Source: Neurospora tetrasperma FGSC 2508
Lineage: Eukaryota; Ascomycota; Sordariomycetes; Sordariales; Sordariaceae
Direction of reading: 5' to 3'
DNA length: 64,000 nt
Assembly (NCBI RefSeq): GCF_000213175.1
Contig: NW_009799101.1
Span: 1,851,631 to 1,915,630, forward strand
Positions 11,282-23,275 of this stretch are shown one piece after another (position 1 is the first letter of the stretch; each line of letters opens with the position of its first letter). The notes beneath the pieces were generated by a model that had not been told where the DNA came from, searched no databases, and was given only the letters and a program-made list of their open reading frames with translations. Both the position numbers and the translations under genes were made by a program.

Positions 11282-13632
11282 CTATGTACTCCCAGTGGCC
11301 CCAGTGATGTGAGCACCTGCGACTGCGGCTTCGAGACTGGCTAGTCTCGAAGCATTGTCGGGTTCTCCGTTGGCTCGCGTGCGTGTGGTGCTGCCACCAT
11401 CAAAGACCCAAGGCCCAACGTCGTTACGTGGTGTGATCGGACCCTCGTGAGTGCTAACCGCGTGAACGATTCCAGTGGGCGACGGAGTTCTGGCGGCATC
11501 TCGAAAACCTTCACCTGCTTGACCATTGACTGCAGCTGGGTTCTGCCGAATGGGCACTGGCTGCGACGTTGAGTTATGCGAGACCACGGGGCGGCTAGTC
11601 CCGTCGAAAGGATTAGATACAGCGGACTGTTGCGGGTTCGAATACAGCATCGTTACGTCACCGCTAGCGTCTGTTTCGTGTTGGTGACTCGACGTAACCG
11701 CTGCCGGTCGAGCTTGGGCGTCGTTGGAGCTGGCTTGACTTTCATCTTGAACGTATACGGCGTCTTCCATCTGTTCGTCAGCCTCCAGTTGCTCCCAATC
11801 CTCCGGATCGTCAACTTCAGCCTCAAGATCGGCAGCGGCACGGCAGTTAGGGCATATGAACTGAGGATAAGATGGCGACGACAGCAATGATCGGATGCAC
11901 TTGTAGTGCCATGTATGCGAGCAAGGGGCTACAAACAGGGACTGGCAGGGCTGTCATCCGAAGGTTTGATTAGTCACCAGAAACAAGATGAGAAAATAGC
12001 TGATGGGATGAAATGGTTGTGGGTTACTTACCCCTATGCTATTAAGACAGATCGAGCAGTCTTGCGAGTATGACTGGGAAGCGCCATTCGCAGAACTTTG
12101 GGCTGTCATGTTTCTAAGCCTCTTGTGCGTTTGCATGCTGTAAAAGTGTCAGTTAGTACCTATGTTAAATGAGAACGCACGACAGGTTCAGGAGCCTGCA
12201 GCATAAAACAAGACGGCGAGCGATGAAATACTAACTTGAAGGCGTTGAGTTTGGCCTGCCAGCCACGATTTAGCTCGAGCCTCATTTTGACACAGCGGAA
12301 TATCATTTCCTCGCCTCCCTTGAAGTCGATTCCCAACTGTACGATATCGCCATCATTGACGGGGAAGGGCTTGGATTCAGTCCCTGGAGGACTGAGGCGT
12401 ATGTGGTTGAGGAAGGTCCCACTACTGCTTTTGACATCTTTGATAAACCACTTTCCGTCTTCATACCAAAACTCGCAATGCCGCCTGCTGACGACCTTGC
12501 TTTTGAATCCTACGGGCGCTGCCGAGGGCACATTATGCGGAACCACCGAAGGTTTATCTCTTTCGGAATATCTGCCGACGCGAATGACTTCTTTTCCGGT
12601 TGGTAAAGTGCGTGAGATCGGAGAGAAGGTAAGCGACGGGCGTGTCGCCCTAGGGTCGTAGAAGGTGCTGAAACGTATCGAGGGAAGCGACTCCATGTTT
12701 CCACCAGTTTCAGCCCTGGTCGCAATGTCGCTTGTAGTCGCGGATCGAGCCCTGGTCATGGTGGCCGCGTTATTGTTATTACTAATGATGTTACCCGTAG
12801 AGGAGCTGTTGCTATGGAAAGTGTCTGCAGCCACCCAAATGCCGTGGTCATCCGAAGGAGAAGCTATCCCTGGAGGTACTGATGTCGTCGGCGAGGTAAC
12901 AGTAGGCGACTCCAGAGATGCAGAAGCGACGCCGTCGGTGAGGGAGTGGGAACGGTGCGGGAGAAGAGAAAAGGGCGTTCGATTGGACCGCACCGAGGCC
13001 GAGTGGTTGGGATTTACAGTCGCGTCGTTGGTCGATAGCGAAGGCGAATGTCGGGAGGGGTGCGCAGGGTCGCTGTGGCCGCGGGAAATGAAGGGGATAT
13101 GGATGGAGGAGAGAGAGGAGGAATTCTGGTGATGGGCGCGGCCGTGGTGAGACGGGTTGCGAGCTGCGGAGACGAGATTGTTTGCGCTGGGGATGGCGGT
13201 GTTATTGTTGTTGTTAGCGGCGGCTTTTGCACCTGCTGTGGCTGTGGGGGCTTCGGGGCCCGAACCAGGGCCAGCAGACGTGGTGGTGGTGCTGCTGACC
13301 GTGCCGCTTGACGAGTTGGAGACTTGCGGGTTGGAGGCGGATTGGTGGGTGATGTCGGTGTGTATAGGTAAGGTCACGGAGTGATGTCCCGAGACGTTGA
13401 CAGGCGAGTTGGGCGTCGTCGTGGGCGAAGAGTGATCCCGCGACAGGATGTGAGTTTGAGTGTAATTCCGGAGGTAACTCAGCCCGCGCAGTCGGCTTGT
13501 TCTCGACGTTGAGCCCGAGCTTCCAGTGGCAGCGGCGGCGGACGTGGGTGAGGCAGCAACACCTGGCGAAGCGACCGAATCACTCCCAAAGCCAGGAAAT
13601 GCGGGCGCTGGGGTCGAGTGGGTGAACATCAT
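11282..13632 (-). CDS. dma1: FHA-RING E3 ubiquitin ligase, DMA1 type
   Basis: Dma1/Dma2 proteins read phosphothreonine through an FHA domain and act as ubiquitin ligases in the spindle checkpoint, septin and cytokinesis control. Three minus-strand exons, 13632-12236, 12137-12032 and 11950-11282, give 723 aa; both introns have good GT-AG ends. Residues 1-320 are Ser/Thr/Asn-rich and disordered. The FHA domain covers about 330-455, with RVGRYSER starting at 351, then SRRHCEFW and SSSGTFLNH. The RING-H2 finger is complete: C493, C496, C511, H513, H516, C519, C534, C537, with exons 2 and 3 meeting inside it. The C-terminal tail of about 185 residues is acidic and then Pro/Ser/Thr-rich, longer than in yeast Dma proteins. 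A tandem ATG at the N-terminus leaves the start ambiguous by one codon. Confidence 0.93.
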
Positions 13633-15699
13633 ATGCCTCTAGAAGTAACAGGCAACTTAAGGAAGGTAAGGTCGATAGGAGGGCATTTAGAGGAAGGTGC
13701 CGGTGACAGCTGTGCGTGCAGATGGATCGATTCCTTCTTCAAGTTGATTTCAACCAGCGGTAGAGGCAACAAGCAAGGGGGGGGAAGGGCCTTGCGACTG
13801 TTATCCAATTAATAAACAAATAGAAGGTACCAAGAGGTTGGGGCGGAACGAGGAATAGGTAGGTACTGGCATATACGGCAGAACCACTCGAGTCAGGGAC
13901 CGCAAAAGGAGAAAAAAGAAATAACAGCGAGGCGGCGGTAGATTTGTTAAAGATGAAAAGAAAAAAGAGATATGGGGAGGTTAGTAGGTCAAGACCTGTG
14001 AAAAGTCAAGCAACTGTTTGGATTGTTTTAGTTTTTCTTCTCTAGAGAGCCGTTATCCGTACCATCCACCCAAACAACCTGGAAGTTGACCAGGAGTCCA
14101 GCCCAGGCAAAGCCAGATTCCAAGGCCCAAGGGGGTCCTCTCTGGTGGCTCTGATGGGGTCCTCTGCTAGTAGGTATCGGGGCGATTCTCAAGGCCTCAG
14201 GTCCTGTCGAGCTGTGCCGACCAAGCCAGAGACCCCGGAGCAGACAAGCGAAAGCGATCCAAGGTGGAAATGGGCATGATAGATGGATAAATGGGGGTGG
14301 GTTGCGCCGGGTGCAGAGCACATGCCGTCCATTTGTGATCCATCCAGTCCATCCATACCTCTACGTACCCGTCAGGTCGTCAGGGCACCGTGAGGCCCTC
14401 GGACCATCCATCCACATGCGACCGTTGTCTATACATAGTGTCTATGATGCCCATGATGGCCTTGATATCGCCCTTGGTGTAATGGTGTAATGACTGCTGG
14501 ATTGGACGTTTGGATAGGTGCTGACTTGGGTGGTTCAGCTGCCTCCCTAGATACTGATGAACCGATGCTCCTGGCTGCAGGAGTCTGGCGTGGGAGATGA
14601 GGCATGGATTGAAAAAAAAAAGCACAAAGGGTTGCTCTTGGCTGGCATGGTGCGATTAACCTTTCCCTATGCGGCCATGTCGCTATACAGACGGAGCCTG
14701 ACCTTGATATGAGGCCAGGTGCACATCGGATATGACAGCTCAGGTGCCCCTATACACTACAGATACTCTACTTCAACAAAGCTTGACATTTCACGAATCC
14801 TCAGACCATGAGGCTGTAGATATCTGTAGGTAATCTGCTGATGCGTTGCCCGTTGTCTGCCATGTCGTCGATATGCAAGTCTCTCCCATCTGAAGAAAGT
14901 ACCCACTCACGGCGTGTACGTACAGTACCTCTACCGGGCACCTAGCGAGCGGCTACTTCCGGACAATTGTCTCCAGAGCATCATACAGGTATCTGGTCCC
15001 TTAAACCTCCATCGATAAAATCACTCATAGAGTGTATGGAATTCTTCCAACCTCCCACTCACGCGGCAGCAACCGTGACCGCAGGAACCTCCAAAAGGAC
15101 GAGAAGTGCCACAGTGCTCAGCTGAGCAGAGAGCCAAAGTGCTTGCGTGCCAAGTCGCTGAGAGCCATCCCACATGTGGACATGGGCTCCGCACGGTAGA
15201 GCCGTAGCCTTCCTGGCCAAAGCACGCTGATCATATCGATAAGGCGCCTGTGCAGGGCAGCTACAGGGATGGATTGTGGGGCAAGTGGATTGAGGTTCTG
15301 GACTAGGTTCGGTTGGGCTCTGGCACACTGCCTGCACCTGGCTGCGCATTGACGCTCGCTGGACCGATGAACAAGCGTACCCCTGCCTCCCCGTCGCTGC
15401 CCTCCACTGCCCTGCTGGTGCCGCGCTTGCTGCCGCCCGCTGGCCGCTGGACCACCAGCCCGCTGCACTCGCTGTCCGTGGTGGGCTGGCAACCTACCTA
15501 AGCTGAGGTGCCCCTGCCTGGTGGGCTGCCGTGGTGCCGCATTAGGTTTTCGCTGGCGGCAACACTGAGTGGCCACTGGCGGCACGGCGGGCAGCATTTG
15601 CATCCAAGTGCCCAGAAGTCGCGATTGAGCAATGCCATTATACCGGACGAGGTAGACCACCCACCCACATTACGCTGCCGCATCACAATTGTTGCAGCC
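13633..15699. other. Divergent intergenic region, DMA1-like gene and MPP-alpha
   Basis: About 2.07 kb holding both 5' regions. From 13750 to 13990 the plus strand is purine-rich, that is, pyrimidine-rich on the DMA1 sense strand, as expected of its leader. At 15250-15620 the sequence is unusually GC-rich with many CTGC and CTGG words, and open frames there are probably chance. No RNA gene is seen. Confidence 0.55.
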
Positions 15700-17508
15700 A
15701 TGCTGAATCGCTTCCGGCCAGCGCGGCTAGTAGCCCAATCCTCCAGATGCTTGCCCTTGACGAGGGCGCGGGCAGGTCCCTTGCCCGTTAACAATGTCAG
15801 GACTTTGGCTACGAGAGCCGCTGCTGTCAACACCAAGGTATGCTCCAAGTCTGAAGAGCCCCCAAAAATGGTCACGATGATGCAATTCGGCAAGTACTGA
15901 CTATGACTCCAGGAACCGACCGAACGCGACAACATCACTACCCTCTCCAATGGTGTCCGTGTCGCTTCCGAGGACCTTCCCGATGCCTTCTCCGGTGTAG
16001 GTGTCTACATCGACGCGGGGTCCCGATACGAGAACGACTATGTCCGGGGTGCCAGTCACATCATGGACCGGCTGGCCTTCAAGTCCACAAGTACGAGGAC
16101 TGCGGACGAAATGCTTGAAACTGTTGAGAAGCTCGGTGGTAACATTCAGTGCGCTTCTTCTCGCGAGTCTATGATGTACCAGGCGGCTACCTTCAACAAG
16201 GCTATTCCCACCGCTGTTGAGCTCATGGCCGAGACCATCCGCGATCCCAAGCTTACGGACGAGGAGCTGGAGGGACAGATCATGACGGCGCAATATGAGG
16301 TCAACGAGATCTGGTCCAAGGCCGAACTGATTCTGCCCGAGTTGGTGCATATGGCTGCCTTTAAGGACAACACTCTTGGCAACCCGTTGCTTTGTCCCAA
16401 GGAGAGGTTAGATTACATCAACCGGGATGTCATCCAAACATACCGCGACGCTTTCTACAGGCCCGAGCGCCTTGTTGTTGCCTTTGCTGGTGTGCCTCAT
16501 GAGAAGGCCGTCAAGCTCGCCGAGAAGTACTTTGGTGATATGAAGGCCTCTGATGCTCCCGGCCTCTCGAGGACAGGTTCCGAAACCTCTGTCGACTCGC
16601 TAGTGTCCGAGTCCAGCGAGGCCTCGAGTGCATCTTCATCATCCTCCTCGGACTCTTCCGAGTCGAGTGGCGGGCTGCTCTCCAAGCTTTTCTCTCCCAA
16701 GGCCAAGAAGGCCACCCCCAACCCCTTCCTCACCCGGGTACCTATTAGCACCGAAGACTTGACTCGGCCCGCTCACTACACAGGCGGTTTCCTCACCCTC
16801 CCACCACAGCCCCCACCGCTCAACCCCAACCTTCCTACATTCACCCACATCCAGCTCGCCTTCGAGGGCCTCGCCATCTCAGACGACGACATTTACGCCC
16901 TCGCCACCCTGCAGACCCTCCTCGGCGGCGGCGGCTCCTTCTCCGCCGGCGGTCCCGGCAAGGGCATGTACTCGCGTCTTTACACCAACGTTCTCAACCA
17001 GCACGGCTGGGTTGAGTCCTGCGTGGCCTTCAACCACTCATACACGGACTCGGGTCTCTTCGGCATCGCCGCCTCGTGCTACCCGGGTCGCACCCTGCCC
17101 ATGCTCCAGGTCATGTGCCGCGAGCTGCACGCCCTCACCACCGACCATGGCTACTCGGCCCTGGGCGAGCTCGAGGTTTCGCGCGCCAAGAACCAGCTCC
17201 GCAGCAGCCTCCTGATGAACCTCGAGAGCCGCATGGTCGAGCTTGAGGATCTGGGCCGTCAAGTTCAGGTTCACGGTCGCAAGATCCCGGTCCGCGAGAT
17301 GACACGCCGTATCAACGAGCTGACGGTCAAGGACCTCCGAAGGGTCGCTAAGCGCGTGGTCGGTGGCATGGCGAATAATGCCGGCCAGGGAAGCGGCGCG
17401 CCGACGGTGGTGCTGCAGGAGGCGACGGTGCAAGGACTCAAGACTACGGAGTTGGGGTGGGATCAGATCCAGGATACAATCGCTCAGTGGAAGCTTGGTA
17501 GACGGTAA
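15700..17508 (+). CDS. MAS2: Mitochondrial processing peptidase alpha subunit
   Basis: The alpha subunit of MPP binds matrix-targeting presequences and presents them to the catalytic beta subunit. Exons 15700-15837 and 15913-17508 join in phase 0 (donor GTATGC, branch TACTGAC near 15896, acceptor CCAG) and give 577 aa. The N-terminus (MLNRFRPARLVAQSSR) is Arg-rich without acids, a typical presequence. The catalytic HxxEH motif of beta subunits is absent: the corresponding segment reads H95-I-M-D98-R, as expected of alpha. The glycine-rich presequence-binding loop is at 384-396 (GGGGSFSAGGPGKG). Between the two M16 halves, residues 264-310 form an extended Ser/Glu/Asp-rich linker followed by a basic patch. 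The first exon encodes only the presequence. Family and role are secure. Confidence 0.95.
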
Positions 17509-18165
17509 ACGTTTATCAAGGGGAAAAAAAAAGAGTAGGGCGTGGAAAAGTTATGTAAGAGGAGCGCTGTATTGAACTTAACGACACGCACACACCGGAA
17601 CGATAAAGGCGTTTGAGGTTCCCCACGAGCATCGGGAAGAGGCTAGATGGTTGCTCTGTACAATCGCAACTTTTCTTGGTGAGTTATACAAGATGTGTAC
17701 ATCTTTGCCATACCATACTGTACGATAGCAATGAAGATTTTCTGAATATACAAAAAGTCAAAAGTCATATTTGTGCTGTGGCCTTTGTCCAGGTGCTGTA
17801 GATCTCTCGAATGTATCGTTATCTATATTGCAATCCGGATTTAAATACAACCACCAAAGTGCAAGTACAAAACAAGGTAACCATAAAATATCCCAAACAT
17901 CATTCTACTCCAGAAGCAACGCTACCCTCTTAACTCCTTGTTGGAATGCGTGTACAACCGAGGACATGTAAATGTGCTGTTCTCCATCCTTGTATATCGA
18001 CTCCCATCGTCCCAAAAGGTACATTACCAAACACCCAAACACCTCTCATCTATGTAAGCAAATACCCCTAACCGACGCCAAACAAAATATCCCTCGCCTA
18101 TTCCCCAACTGCCCAAACCACGTGTCGTCCTCATTTCATCCGATGCTTGCCGAAATCACCTAACC
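17509..18165. other. Convergent 3' region
   Basis: About 660 bp between MPP-alpha and the YML020W-like gene, both ending here. AT-rich 3' untranslated sequence; nothing else is seen. Confidence 0.55.
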
Positions 18166-20488
18166 TCAAAGCTTCGACCTAACAGCCTCCAACCGATACT
18201 TGACATCTTTCAGCGCCTTGGTCGTCGGCTTCCAATCGTCAAACTGCTTGAGTAAGCCCTCTACCTCATTCGACAGCTCCGACTTGACAAAATCCTCTTC
18301 CAGCAGGCCACGCATGATCCAGGGTAGATGGTACGGATTCGGGTTGGCGAGGGTGCCAGGTTGGCGGGTGGCCATGTCGCAGGGAACGGAGGATTTGCTG
18401 TTGGGACGGGTGGGAGAAGGGCTGACGTCGGTTGTTTCTAGGGCGTGGGAGATTGCTAGGCTGTTTGGAGGGGAGGGAGGTTAGTGAGATTGTCAAAAGG
18501 GGGGTGTGAGTGAAGGGAAACTGGAAAGAGGGGAGTGAAGAAGGGAAAAGGTGAGGAGGAAGGTTGGGGTCGACGTACTCGTAGACTTGCTCATCGTCGT
18601 AAAGACGAGAATGGCCATCGCCTGTGTACAAGCTGCCGGCAAGAGGGACGGAAAGTTCACGGATAAGGCCGTGGTCTGTGACGCCGAGGTTTCGAAGTTT
18701 CAGTGCGAAGCCGACTAGGTGGGCAATGCTGAGAATTATCCGTGTAAGCAAAGCACCAAATGGTTGGGTATCAATGGTCACTCACAAGTCAGGGGCATGG
18801 ATCCGGCCATCGATGAATACGGCCCGGTAGATGTACGGGTGATGGGCAGGAGCGTATATGGCGGATTCCAGAGGGACAAGCTGGTCGTCGATGCTGCCGA
18901 TATAAGTGATTCGAGCCCCGTAGTTCAATACTGCTTTAACAGCCGCTTCGAGCTTTTTGGATACCTCACTTTGTGGATCTCCGAATTCCCACAGTTCAGC
19001 TGCAGATCCCATCAAGATACCTAGCCCAGTTTTGTAATCCGGGAATGGGCCGAGAGAGACACCCGCCATAGCGCAAACACCGACCTTGGCTGTTGGAGAG
19101 ATGACACCCAGCTCGTAGAGTTTCGCCAACAGCATGATACTAACAGGAACACCCTGAGAATGGCATGCCATGATCACAACGTCCGCCTGACGGATCTTGT
19201 CAATCCAGTTCAACAGCAGCTTCCAGAGGTTTTCCACACGCTCGTCAATCTTGCCCTCGCCCTCAAGAGCAACCTTGTCAATCTCACAGTCCCCGCAACC
19301 GTGACTCTCGGCCCATCTTCTAATCGCTTCAGCGCCATGATTTGCGAATTTGATCGATGTGCCCGTTGGTTGTCCCGTTATCGGACGCAGATAGTATGTG
19401 GGGATCAACCCGTGTACTCCAAACGCGATAGCCTTTTTGATCTTCGGTGGCTCCCTGGCAATGTTGACATGCTTGGGCGCTGGTTGTTGCGTCCATAGCA
19501 GGTAGTTTTTTATCTGTCGGACAATAGAAGGGTTCTCTTTCATGCGATACACATTCTTGAATGATGGGAGGACAAGGTTAGGAGGCGGCAGTTTGAGCGA
19601 ACTCGAACTCTTGGAAGTTCCAGCTTTGGGTGTTCCTTCAGCTTTCGCTATGGGCTCAACCTTGGGTGTATCGGGGCGGGAAATGGGTTCGTCGACCATG
19701 GATTGCGGTCTTGCCCGTTTCCCTTTATTCGACGAACTTTCTTTCAATGAAGGTGTGGCTGCCCTCGGCTGGTCATCTTTCTTTACCGACTTCAGTGATG
19801 GCTCCTTGGATGGCTCTGTCTCGGGCTCGGTCACATTGGCGTTCTTCGGGTGGGACTCTGAACTTTCCCCCACCACAGCCAACTGGCCAGTTTCCTCTTT
19901 CTGTCCATCTTTCATGTGGGAATTCGACCCTGAATCACGGTACCAGAACGCCCAGGTAGAACCTGATTTTGGTTGTTGTGCTGGGGCCGGCTTAGCTGCC
20001 TCTACTGCAGGCGCATCCTCCATCTCAACGTCCTCGGAATCCTTTGATGGCGGGCTTGTTGCTCCCTCCTGTGGCTCCCCCGTTGATAATGCTGAATCCG
20101 TCTGTTTTGTTTCTGTCGTGCCACTCCCTGGCCAAAACCCAAACAGATAACTCCCATAGCTATAAGTCGGCTTTTCTTGGGGTGCAGTCTGTAACGTAGG
20201 CTCCTGAGCGTCCGGGGCCTTTGGCGGATCTCCGTCTGATGGCATATTGTTTGAGGATTCCTCGGTTGATTTGGGGGGTTCGGGTACTTCAGGTTCGCCC
20301 CCGTTGGGCCTGGGTTCGCTAAGCTTTGGCAGAACCGGGACGGAGGCAGTTAAGACTGGATAATAATAGTATGCAGATTGGCCTAGCCACCCTAGCCAGC
20401 TGGAGGAAGCTGTTTCTCCCGACTGTGGTTCGGTGGTAGTAGACTGTGAATCCGCAGGCTGGTGCATACCATTTGTGTCTGATGTCGG

Positions 20489-20568
<80 letters not shown>

Positions 20569-21263
20569 GGGTGTCTGGTGATGGGCGATCCTCGGCTTCA
20601 TTGCTGCCAGTGGTACTAACAGCAACTTGGTCGGTCTTGGCAGCGTTATCGTCCACTGCCGGCCCCGGCTTTGGTACCTCACCGCCTGTGGATCCCCTAT
20701 CATCAAGGTTCTCGAAAGGTGACAAGTTTGGGAGAGACGAAGATGAAGCTGCACCATCGAGACTGACACTATCCGTGCTTCTTTCTGTGTCAAAACGGCT
20801 AAAGTCTGCTCGCTTTTTTGATCCGAGTGTTCCGCCCATGATTGTTTCACGGGCGACTTGTGTTGAGGGTGTCGATTTGCGTGGCCATGAGCCGTACCAA
20901 CTCCGAGATTTCTGGGGCTGCGAGTCTGTTAGCATCGGGTGTAACATTGAACAGGCTGGATATGGTGGCGGAAGAGAAATAGGCTACCTCTTTCAGCCCT
21001 CGCTTGCTCGAAATAGGAGTTGTATTTGCGGTCGCATTGGGCTGGGATGTTGATAGAGCATTGTTAGGTGTCGAGGTCATCGTCGACGAAGGTGGGTTCG
21101 AAGCGGTCGGCGTTGGAACGGCTTTTGAACGCCATATAGAGACTGCTAGACTCGAGGACGATTTCGGCGGCATATCGGATGTGGACGTTGAGGACTCGGT
21201 GACAACACTACCATCCGCCGGCTCGGTCGGAGGGTTTGGTTTCGCCTTTTTTCGACGACCCAT
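18166..21263 (-). CDS. YML020W-like alpha/beta-hydrolase-fold protein with polyglutamine tract
   Basis: Resembles a conserved fungal family related to budding yeast YML020W; its function is not established and I do not assign one. Four minus-strand exons (21263-20988, 20911-18786, 18728-18579, 18460-18166) give 948 aa. Residues 1-500 are low-complexity and rich in Ser, Pro and acids, with 27 consecutive Gln (207-233) encoded only by CAA. The C-terminal half carries a hydrolase-like core: the nucleophile elbow A-C-H-S677-Q-G, an acidic pair D767-D768 in the strand ending YIGSIDDQLVP, and H797 in DGRIHAPD, which together could form a Ser-Asp-His triad (inference). An in-frame ATG lies 12 bases upstream at 21275; I chose the one starting MGRRKKAK. 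Exon 2 has two possible acceptors six bases apart. Confidence 0.85.
20489..20569 (-). repeat. Pure CAA trinucleotide repeat (27 units)
   Basis: Twenty-seven uninterrupted TTG units on the plus strand encode Gln 207-233 of the YML020W-like protein. An uninterrupted array of this length is expected to vary between strains. Confidence 0.9.
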
Positions 21264-23275
21264 GGTGAAGACCATGGCGAGCAAGGCCAACAACAGATTC
21301 CAGTCCCCTAAGATTATAGGGCGAACTTTGGCCACATTGCCGTTTAGTTCGTCAAGTTGAAAGGATCGAAAATGGGAATGCGACGAGTATTGCGTGGCGC
21401 CTATACCGTAGGGACAAGTCGACAAGCCGACGAGGCACCGCTCAGGCTACAAATCCGATGTGTACTTCTACTTACACTACCTACACGGCTACCGCCGGCG
21501 GGGAGGGAGCGCTTTCATCCATTAGTATCAAAGGCTCCAGCTCGGATGCATGTACGTCATTTGCCAGGTAGCGCACAGTCCAGGGGAACCGGATAGGTAA
21601 GTACCTACACTTTATTACCTGGAGAGGGGGACCATGTGAACGAATGCTGATGTTAGGTATTACAAGTACTTAATGGTCTAGTGTAGTATCAAATTCATTC
21701 TTCCATCAGACTAGAATGATATTCCAATACCGTACGATCCTAACATTAGACGACATGTTAAGTGGAAGTGTAGGTACCTCTAGACAGTTGTACACCCCGC
21801 CTTGGAGAATTGTACCTCGCAATGGCCAATAGGTAACTCATTGATAGCACGTTCTCAGCAATCCCCTCTATCTCTAGGGTAACGGCCTTCAGTACCCTCC
21901 ATACTTACCGTGTACTTCCCTGCAACGCATGCGGCTGACCCGCTGGCTGCCCGTCTCCGCCCGTGCAAAAGGTTCGGTACCTGGCCATGAACGTGACAGC
22001 GTCCTGTCAGCTGACGCCGTGGCACTCGTGGACACAAGACAGGCGCTAGGTACAGGGGAACCCCGCAAGACTCCAGAACCCCCCCNNNNNNNNNNNNNNN
22101 NNNNNNNNNNNNNNNNNNNNNNNNNNNNNNNNNNNNNNNNNNNNNNNNNNNNNNNNNNNNNNNNNNNNNNNNNNNNNNNNNNNNNNNNNNNNNNNNNNNN
22201 NNNNNNNNNNNNNNNNNNNNNNNNNNNNNNNNNNNNNNNNNNNNNNNNNNNNNNNNNNNNNNNNNNNNNNNNNNNNNNNNNNNNNNNNNNNNNNNNNNNN
22301 NNNNNNNNNNNNNNNNNNNNNNNNNNNNNNNNNNNNNNNNNNNNNNNNNNNNNNNNNNNNNNNNNNNNNNNNNNNNNNNNNNNNNNNNNNNNNNNNNNNN
22401 NNNNNNNNNNNNNNNNNNNNNNNNNNNNNNNNNNNNNNNNNNNNNNNNNNNNNNNNNNNNNNNNNNNNNNNNNNNNNNNNNNNNNNNNNNNNNNNNNNNN
22501 NNNNNNNNNNNNNNNNNNNNNNNNNNNNNNNNNNNNNNNNNNNNNNNNNNNNNNNNNNNNNNNNNNNNNNNNNNNNNNNNNNNNNNNNNNNNNNNNNNNN
22601 NNNNNNNNNNNNNNNNNNNNNNNNNNNNNNNNNNNNNNNNNNNNNNNNNNNNNNNNNNNNNNNNNNNNNNNNNNNNNNNNNNNNNNNNNNNNNNNNNNNN
22701 NNNNNNNNNNNNNNNNNNNNNNNNNNNNNNNNNNNNNNNNNNNNNNNNNNNNNNNNNNNNNNNNNNNNNNNNNNNNNNNNNNNNNNNNNNNNNNNNNNNN
22801 NNNNNNNNNNNNNNNNNNNNNNNNNNNNNNNNNNNNNNNNNNNNNNNNNNNNNNNNNNNNNNNNNNNNNNNNNNNNNNNNNNNNNNNNNNNNNNNNNNNN
22901 NNNNNNNNNNNNNNNNNNNNNNNNNNNNNNNNNNNNNNNNNNNNNNNNNNNNNNNNNNNNNNNNNNNNACCCCCCCCCCCCCCCCCAACGAACCGACATG
23001 CACGCGGCCCGCGTAGAGATGGCAGAATCGCAGCCGATGCTCACCGCATTCCTTATCGTTATCTGGCCACGGTGAACGGCGACGGACCCACCAAAAATTT
23101 TCGGCAGCGGACAGTGGAAGCGGCCTGGGTCAGTTTTTGTCAGTGCTTGTCGATTCATTCTGAAGTGTTGAAGGCGGGCAAAGGGACGAGGGATCCAGTG
23201 CGGGTATCTCTCCAATTGCAACTCTTAACACATCCGTCCATCCTCAGGTCCTTTCTTTATACCCATCATTCTACA
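21264..23275. other. Divergent intergenic region containing an assembly gap
   Basis: About 2 kb between the YML020W-like gene and RRP5, nearly half of it unsequenced (N at 22086-22968). Short words such as GGTACCT and GTAGG recur at 21560-21860. The bases before the RRP5 start (23220-23275) are pyrimidine-rich, a likely leader. No gene is supported in the readable parts. Confidence 0.6.
22086..22968. other. Assembly gap (883 N) between C homopolymers
   Basis: The gap follows a run of seven C (22079-22085) and ends in AC then C, giving 17 C in a row at 22970-22986. Homopolymer C on both sides suggests a stretch that was hard to sequence or wrongly joined. The true length may differ from 883. 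Confidence 0.95.

Noticed and set aside
15118-15660. A 180-codon minus-strand frame in the GC-rich MPP-alpha upstream region
   Set aside because: High GC content favours long chance frames; there is no recognisable domain or plausible start context.
20433-21053. Plus-strand frame with a long poly-Cys run
   Set aside because: It is the antisense reading of the CAA repeat in the YML020W-like gene.
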